Assembly (NCBI RefSeq): GCF_001436555.1
Contig: NZ_AYZR01000001.1
Span: forward strand, 1-63,850
Length of the DNA stretch: 63,850 bases
Direction: 5' to 3'
Source: Lentilactobacillus senioris DSM 24302 = JCM 17472
Lineage (GTDB): Bacteria > Bacillota > Bacilli > Lactobacillales > Lactobacillaceae
Part shown: piece after piece, positions 59,893 through 63,850 of the stretch
How the letters are laid out: each line of letters begins with the position of its first letter
Numbering within the stretch: the stretch's first letter is position 1
The notes under the pieces: generated by a model
Told to the model about the DNA's origin: nothing
The model's database searches: none
Seen by the model: only the letters and a program-made list of their open reading frames with translations
Program-made: the position numbers and the translations under genes

Positions 59893-60858
59893 CTAATGTT
59901 TGACTTCGCTTAAATACCGCATAATGGATTGCCGGTCTAACCAACCAACTGGCTTTTCAGTTTCATCACGGACTTCAACTACCTCGTTAGAAGCTAGGAT
60001 AACAAAAACTTCTTCTAACGTCGCCTCGCTAGCTACTACCGGCAAATCAGTAGCTGTCGTTGGGCGTTGAATCTGATAACCGGTTTTAATAATTTTATCC
60101 ACAGGTGTATCATACAAGTTTTTGCCCACAGTTGCCGCAAAAAAGTCTTCCACAAATTGATTCACAGGATGTTGGGCAATTTCCGTCGGGGTACCAACCT
60201 GTAACAATTCGCCATGGCTCATTACTCCAATGCGATCCCCCAACTTGAGAGCCTCATCCATATCATGGGTCACAAACACAATTGTGGTCTGGTATCGTTT
60301 ATGAATGCGCAACACCAAATCTTGGAGTTGGTTTCTAACAATTGGATCTAAGGCACTAAAGGGCTCGTCAAATAAAATTACCGGTGGATTAGCAGCCATA
60401 GCTCGAATAATTCCAATGCGTTGTTGTTCACCACCCGATAGTTCCCGTGGATAACGATCACGATACTTATCTGGATCTAAGTCCACGCCCCTTAGTAGTT
60501 CGTCTACTCGTTGGTCAATTTCTTTTTTAGCCGTATGCTTTAATTCTAAGATCACCGCTACATTTTGTTTCACGGTCATCGTTGGAAACAACGCAATTTG
60601 TTGAAGCACATAACCAATGTTGAGTCTTAATTGGCGGAGATCATAGTCTTTAGCTCGTTTGTTATCAATTAAAATATCACCGCTAGTTTGAACGATCAGT
60701 TGGTTAATCATTTTCAACGTAGTGGTCTTACCGCTTCCTGACGTTCCAACTAACACGAACAATTCACCTTGAGAAACAACAAAGCTAAGGTCTTTAACCG
60801 CCTGGGTATTATCAAATTCCTTTTTGACGTGTCGAAATTCAATCATTGGTGCTGCCAT
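59893..60858 (-). CDS. OpuC/EgtV-type ABC transporter ATP-binding protein
   Basis: The 321-aa ATPase of the quaternary-amine uptake family has Walker A VGTSGSGKTTTL, signature LSGGEQQRIGIIRA, Walker B VILFDEPFSALD and a switch His. A C-terminal extension (about 245-321) resembles a CBS-like regulatory region (LPVVASEATLEEVFVIL, EKPVGWLDRQSIM). The start ATG abuts the previous stop (TAAATG). It works with the permease/binding fusion. Confidence 0.85.
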   Translation of the reverse strand: MAAPMIEFRHVKKEFDNTQAVKDLSFVVSQGELFVLVGTSGSGKTTTLKMINQLIVQTSGDILIDNKRAKDYDLRQLRLNIGYVLQQIALFPTMTVKQNVAVILELKHTAKKEIDQRVDELLRGVDLDPDKYRDRYPRELSGGEQQRIGIIRAMAANPPVILFDEPFSALDPIVRNQLQDLVLRIHKRYQTTIVFVTHDMDEALKLGDRIGVMSHGELLQVGTPTEIAQHPVNQFVEDFFAATVGKNLYDTPVDKIIKTGYQIQRPTTATDLPVVASEATLEEVFVILASNEVVEVRDETEKPVGWLDRQSIMRYLSEVKH

Positions 60859-62388
60859 TTAGTCACTTCCCTTCAAGAGGCCTTCTTCTTGCAGATAACG
60901 TTTTGCCACCTCAGCCGCTGAGCGTTTTTGCACGTTAACTTCATAATTCATTTGGCGCATCTGTTCGGCAGTGATTTTTCCCCGCAGTTGATTTAATGCG
61001 GTTACTACCTTAGGGTGCTGATCAGCAAACTGAGTTTTCATCAACGGCGCTCCCTGGTAAGGAGGGAAAACGTGCTCCGGATCACTCAATACCGTTAGGT
61101 GGTACTGTTTAATCTGACTGTCAGTAGTGTAAACATCACAAATATTAATATCATTTTTAGTAATGGCTTCGTAACGTAATGACGGTTGCATTTGTTTAAC
61201 AGGAAAATCAATTTGATATTTCTTTTGAATTCCCAGCCAACCATCTTCTCGGTTAGCAAATTCTTGTGAAAAGCCAGCATGTAATTTAGATTGCACCCGC
61301 TTTAAATCCGCAATGGATTTGAGATGGTATTTCTTGGCAAAACTAGTCTTAACTGCTAGGGCAAAAGTATTTTCGTACTTCATAGGTGCTAAGTACTTCA
61401 TTTGGTATTGCTGTTGAACCAACTTAGCAGCCCGATTGTAAGTTTGTTGTTCAGACAGTGGCTGGCTAGGCGCCCCGTTTTTTACTAACGTCGTTAACAC
61501 CGTACCGGTAAATTCTGGATAAATATCTACTTCGTCGCTCTTTAAAGCACTGAACAAGAAGGACGTTTCACCAAAATTAGTTTTTAATTCCACCTGGGCT
61601 TTAGGATCACCTTGCTGAATCAGATCCTTATACATATTAATTAAAATATCCGGTTCGGATCCCAATTTACCGGCAATCACAATTTTTTCTGGTTTAGGAG
61701 CTAAGGTGGCAATTCCCACTCCCCCAGCAAAAAGTACTAAAATTGTGCCTAATAAAATTAGAATTTTTTTAGGAGTTAATTTTTCAGCTAGCTTAATTAG
61801 GCTACTTAAAACAATTGCTAAAATTGCTGAACTAATGGCTCCCACCAAAATTAGTGCTGGATCATCTCGATTAATTCCCAATAAGATAAAATTACCTAAC
61901 CCACCTGCTCCAATCAACGCCGCTAAAGTAGCGGTCCCCACGATCAAAACCATGGCCGTTCTAATTCCAGAAATAATTACTGGCATGGCAATTGGTAATT
62001 CCACTTTAAATAATTTTTGAATCGGTCGCATCCCAAATGCATCGGCGGCCTCTTCAAGAGACGGATCGATCTCAGCAATTCCTACATATGTATTTTGAAA
62101 TATAGGTAGCAGGGCATAAATTACTAATGCAATAATGGACGGAGCAGTCCCAATCCCTACCAGTGGAATCAATAACCCCAACAATGCTAACGAAGGAATG
62201 GTTTGAAAAACACTGTTGATTTGCAATAATAATTCCGCCACTCGCTTATGCCGAGTAGCCCAAATTGCTAACGGCATTGCCAAAACTAACGCAATAATTA
62301 AGGAAATTAACGAGATTTCTAAATGTTGTCCTAACGCAATCCACAGTTCATGTCGTTGAGCCATAAAAGTGTTGATTAATTCGTTCAT
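60859..62388 (-). CDS. ABC permease fused to substrate-binding domain (OpuC/EgtU-like)
   Basis: The 509-aa fusion has an N-terminal permease domain with about five to six TM helices (about 15-215; ETSL-like loop GIRTAMVLIVGTATLAALIGAGGLG). A TM linker follows, then an extracellular OpuAC-type binding domain (about 230-509; VIAGKLGSEPDILINMYKDL, then FTGTVLTTLV). Such fusions carry betaine, carnitine, choline, ergothioneine (EgtU) or bile-related compounds. The operon's redox context favours a thiol such as ergothioneine, but that is inference. ATG with AAAGGAG upstream, 20 nt after the nmrA-like gene. Confidence 0.85.
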   Translation of the reverse strand: MNELINTFMAQRHELWIALGQHLEISLISLIIALVLAMPLAIWATRHKRVAELLLQINSVFQTIPSLALLGLLIPLVGIGTAPSIIALVIYALLPIFQNTYVGIAEIDPSLEEAADAFGMRPIQKLFKVELPIAMPVIISGIRTAMVLIVGTATLAALIGAGGLGNFILLGINRDDPALILVGAISSAILAIVLSSLIKLAEKLTPKKILILLGTILVLFAGGVGIATLAPKPEKIVIAGKLGSEPDILINMYKDLIQQGDPKAQVELKTNFGETSFLFSALKSDEVDIYPEFTGTVLTTLVKNGAPSQPLSEQQTYNRAAKLVQQQYQMKYLAPMKYENTFALAVKTSFAKKYHLKSIADLKRVQSKLHAGFSQEFANREDGWLGIQKKYQIDFPVKQMQPSLRYEAITKNDINICDVYTTDSQIKQYHLTVLSDPEHVFPPYQGAPLMKTQFADQHPKVVTALNQLRGKITAEQMRQMNYEVNVQKRSAAEVAKRYLQEEGLLKGSD

Positions 62389-62408
62389 TTAAACTCCTTT
62401 CATTGCAA

Positions 62409-63272
62409 CTATCCCCGATAATTTTGTTGTAAGAATGTCAGCATATCTGTTGGTTGTTTACCAGTGATAGTCTCAAAATCATTAGTAACAATGTTAAACA
62501 ATCCTAACCCACCAGCTTGGTACATAGACGCTAATTCGGTACCATCTCCCTCAGCCGCATAAATTTTAGTAAATTCAGCAACATTAACTGGGCGGTACCC
62601 AATATTGTGTCCAGTCACAGCAGTCATCATTTTGCCTAAAGTCTGCATATCTAGCGCCTCATTTTGAGTCAGCGTATAAATTTGCCCTTTGCTGCGTAAT
62701 TCAGGAGTGATTGCCACTGTAGCAATGGCTTCCGCGCTATTGTCATAACTAATAAAACTCATTTTTTGATTACCAACCGGATATATTAAAGCTTGACGTT
62801 CTATTAATTCTGGTAAGTAAGGAATTAACGGATCAGCATAGAGGGCATTTTTCAATACCGTATATTTAATCCCAGCCGCTGCCAACCGTCTAGGCGCATA
62901 ACCGTAGTATCCTGACATCGTGAAAGGATTATTTTCTTGATCAGCGTAAAAGCTAACAAAAACCATTTCGGTTAAGTTAGCATCATTCATTGCAGCTAAT
63001 ACGTTTTCTAATTCCTGCACTCGCTGCACAATATTATAAGTTTTGCTGGGAATATAGATTAAAACATCCGCCTTAGAAAATACTGATACCATCGTTTGCG
63101 GGTCCAAATAATCAATTGCTTGCACGTTAATTCCTAGTTGAATTAAATTTTGTGATTTACCTAGGCTATGTACCGCTGCTGTTACGTCATTAACAGCCAC
63201 AGAGTTTAGTAAATTAGCAACTACCCGGTTACCCAAATTACCAGTTGCTCCGGTTACTACATATTTAGTCAT
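62409..63272 (-). CDS. NmrA/QorB-like NAD(P)-binding SDR
   Basis: The 287-aa atypical SDR has the NAD(P) motif VTGATGNLGNRVV and Ser/Tyr-like FYADQENN and GYAPRRLAAAG. Closest by eye are NmrA-type proteins and NAD(P)H:quinone reductases (QorB/YtfG type). It overlaps the rrf2 stop by 8 nt, so translation is coupled. An Rrf2 regulator next to an NmrA-like protein is common in Firmicutes, usually tied to electrophile or redox stress. Confidence 0.82.
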   Translation of the reverse strand: MTKYVVTGATGNLGNRVVANLLNSVAVNDVTAAVHSLGKSQNLIQLGINVQAIDYLDPQTMVSVFSKADVLIYIPSKTYNIVQRVQELENVLAAMNDANLTEMVFVSFYADQENNPFTMSGYYGYAPRRLAAAGIKYTVLKNALYADPLIPYLPELIERQALIYPVGNQKMSFISYDNSAEAIATVAITPELRSKGQIYTLTQNEALDMQTLGKMMTAVTGHNIGYRPVNVAEFTKIYAAEGDGTELASMYQAGGLGLFNIVTNDFETITGKQPTDMLTFLQQNYRG

Positions 63273-63714
63273 TTAACTCCCCACTTTCTTTTAAAGCCTG
63301 CTCATTTCTAATATTATCAATCACCTGGGTTAAAGTAATTGATTCTAATTTTTGCTGAGTTGCGGCCTGGACTTCGTCATAATACTGTGTTAAAACCTGT
63401 TGAATATTCCCTCCCACAATACAATCGGGGTTAGTTTGGCGATCAATACTAAAAAGTTCGGTATCTCCTTCAACCGCCATATAAATATCTAACAAAGTGA
63501 TCTGATCAGTTGATTTAGTCAGAATAGGAGCTGGAGTACCAGAAATCGTTTTAATTAACCCTGCGGCCTTTAATTTACTCATTAAGCGCCTAATCACTAC
63601 CGGTGATGTTACAACGCTAGCTGCAATTTCTTCACTGGACAGTTTAGTATTTTGATATATTTTTAGATAGGCTAATATGTGGATAGCATCACTAAAACGA
63701 GTAGATAATTTCAT
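63265..63714 (-). CDS. Rrf2-family transcriptional regulator
   Basis: The 149-aa regulator has a winged helix (RFSDAIHILAYLKIYQ and KLSSEEIAASVVTSPVVIRRLMSKLK). One Cys at residue 98 sits in NPDCIVGGN; the three IscR cluster cysteines are absent, so iron-sulfur binding is unlikely, while a thiol-based sensor like YwnA/SaiR types is possible. The start ATG has GGAGG 5 nt upstream; the 39-codon longer frame crosses the operator and terminator and is rejected. First gene of its operon. Confidence 0.9.
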   Translation of the reverse strand: MKLSTRFSDAIHILAYLKIYQNTKLSSEEIAASVVTSPVVIRRLMSKLKAAGLIKTISGTPAPILTKSTDQITLLDIYMAVEGDTELFSIDRQTNPDCIVGGNIQQVLTQYYDEVQAATQQKLESITLTQVIDNIRNEQALKESGELND

Positions 63715-63731
63715 AATTCCTCCAGAGTTGG

Positions 63732-63782
63732 TGTAACTTAACAAGTTACAGCTATGATAACTTCTTACTACTAATTTGTCAA
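63732..63782 (-). promoter_or_regulatory. rrf2 operon promoter and operator palindrome
   Basis: TTGACA (63777-63782), 17-bp spacer, TATCAT (63754-63759) on the minus strand. Just downstream is TGTAACTT-AAC-AAGTTACA (63732-63750), a perfect 8-bp inverted repeat over the transcription start. It is a strong autoregulatory operator candidate. Confidence 0.8.
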
Positions 63783-63794
63783 TTTTTAAACACA

Positions 63795-63826
63795 AAAAAA
63801 GGACCTCTATTTCTAGAGATCCTTTT
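63795..63826 (-). terminator. rRNA operon terminator after 5S
   Basis: AAAAGGATCTCTA / TAGAGGTCCTTTT stem (one mismatch) with T7 on the minus strand, 8 nt after the 5S 3' end. Confidence 0.8.
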
Positions 63827-63834
63827 AACAATTA

Positions 63835-63850
63835 GCGTGGCAACGTCCTA
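63835..63850 (-). rRNA. 5S rRNA, 3' end only (cut by window edge)
   Basis: Minus-strand TAGGACGTTGCCACGC matches the 3' end of lactobacillus 5S rRNA, with the terminator right after. The rest of the gene and the operon are beyond the right edge. Confidence 0.85.

Noticed and set aside
63715-63831. Longer Rrf2 start adding 39 residues
   Set aside because: It would read through the promoter, operator and the rRNA terminator; a better ATG with GGAGG exists.

Overview
The window is a stretch of a Lactobacillaceae chromosome (low G+C Firmicutes, roughly 40% G+C judged by eye). The gene order lysS-dusB-hslO-ftsH-hpt-tilS-yabR-divIC-rqcP-flippase-mfd-pth-ldh, the sortase, the mevalonate-pathway mvaA, the trpS T-box and the many TGn-extended -10 promoters all fit lactobacilli. 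I cannot name the species. The segment is packed housekeeping DNA with no phage, insertion sequence, integrase or CRISPR array. It lies between two rRNA operons, both transcribed leftward. The 3' end of a 5S rRNA is at the right edge (63835-63850), and two tandem rRNA-type promoters plus an rRNA leader-like sequence are at the left edge (1-196), so the next 16S gene should start just outside.

Layout, left to right. (1) 233-15647, minus strand: translation, proteostasis and cell-envelope cluster from pth and mfd down to lysS. It contains a GyrI-like gene between divIC and yabR, and a CtsR-type operator at ftsH. (2) 15846-17620, plus: ldh and a CBS-domain protein. (3) 17665-24055, minus: acpS-alr-mazE-like-mazF, the DEAD-box helicase gene cshA, murF and an unrecognised gene. 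(4) 24216-26652: low-molecular-weight phosphatase, sortase, MFS exporter. (5) 26733-31376, minus: rpmE2, murA (with Asp at the fosfomycin-target Cys), pyrG behind a GGGC-start attenuator, rpoE, a DUF1934 gene. (6) 31516-34495, plus: lipL, HD hydrolase, HAD hydrolase. (7) 34547-46931, minus: YoaK-like gene, purR-glmU-prs, a zinc/manganese-type ABC transporter with a Zur-like operator, ispE, veg, tatD-rnmV-rsmA, metG and a DUF72 gene. (8) 46944-52146, minus: a tryptophan T-box operon trpS-ppx-mvaA-HEXXH protein-sir2, probably running into the DUF72 gene. (9) 52233-58509: helD (+), tRNA-Thr, purA-guaC (-) and purB (+). (10) 58552-63782, minus: a five-gene operon rrf2-nmrA-ABC permease/binding fusion-ABC ATPase-disulfide reductase-like protein behind a perfect operator palindrome.

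How the parts work together. Purine handling is a visible regulon: purR, purA-guaC and purB each carry PurBox-like sites at their promoters, and hpt, prs and pyrG supply or share nucleotide pools. Cell-wall precursor genes (alr, murF, murA, glmU) and isoprenoid genes (mvaA, ispE) are scattered among translation genes. The least routine piece is the terminal Rrf2 operon, which pairs a possible redox or electrophile sensor with an NmrA-like reductase, an OpuC/EgtUV-type uptake system and a flavoprotein that keeps the redox-active Cys pair but lacks the usual His-Glu dyad. All functional calls come from reading motifs and context; no database search was run.
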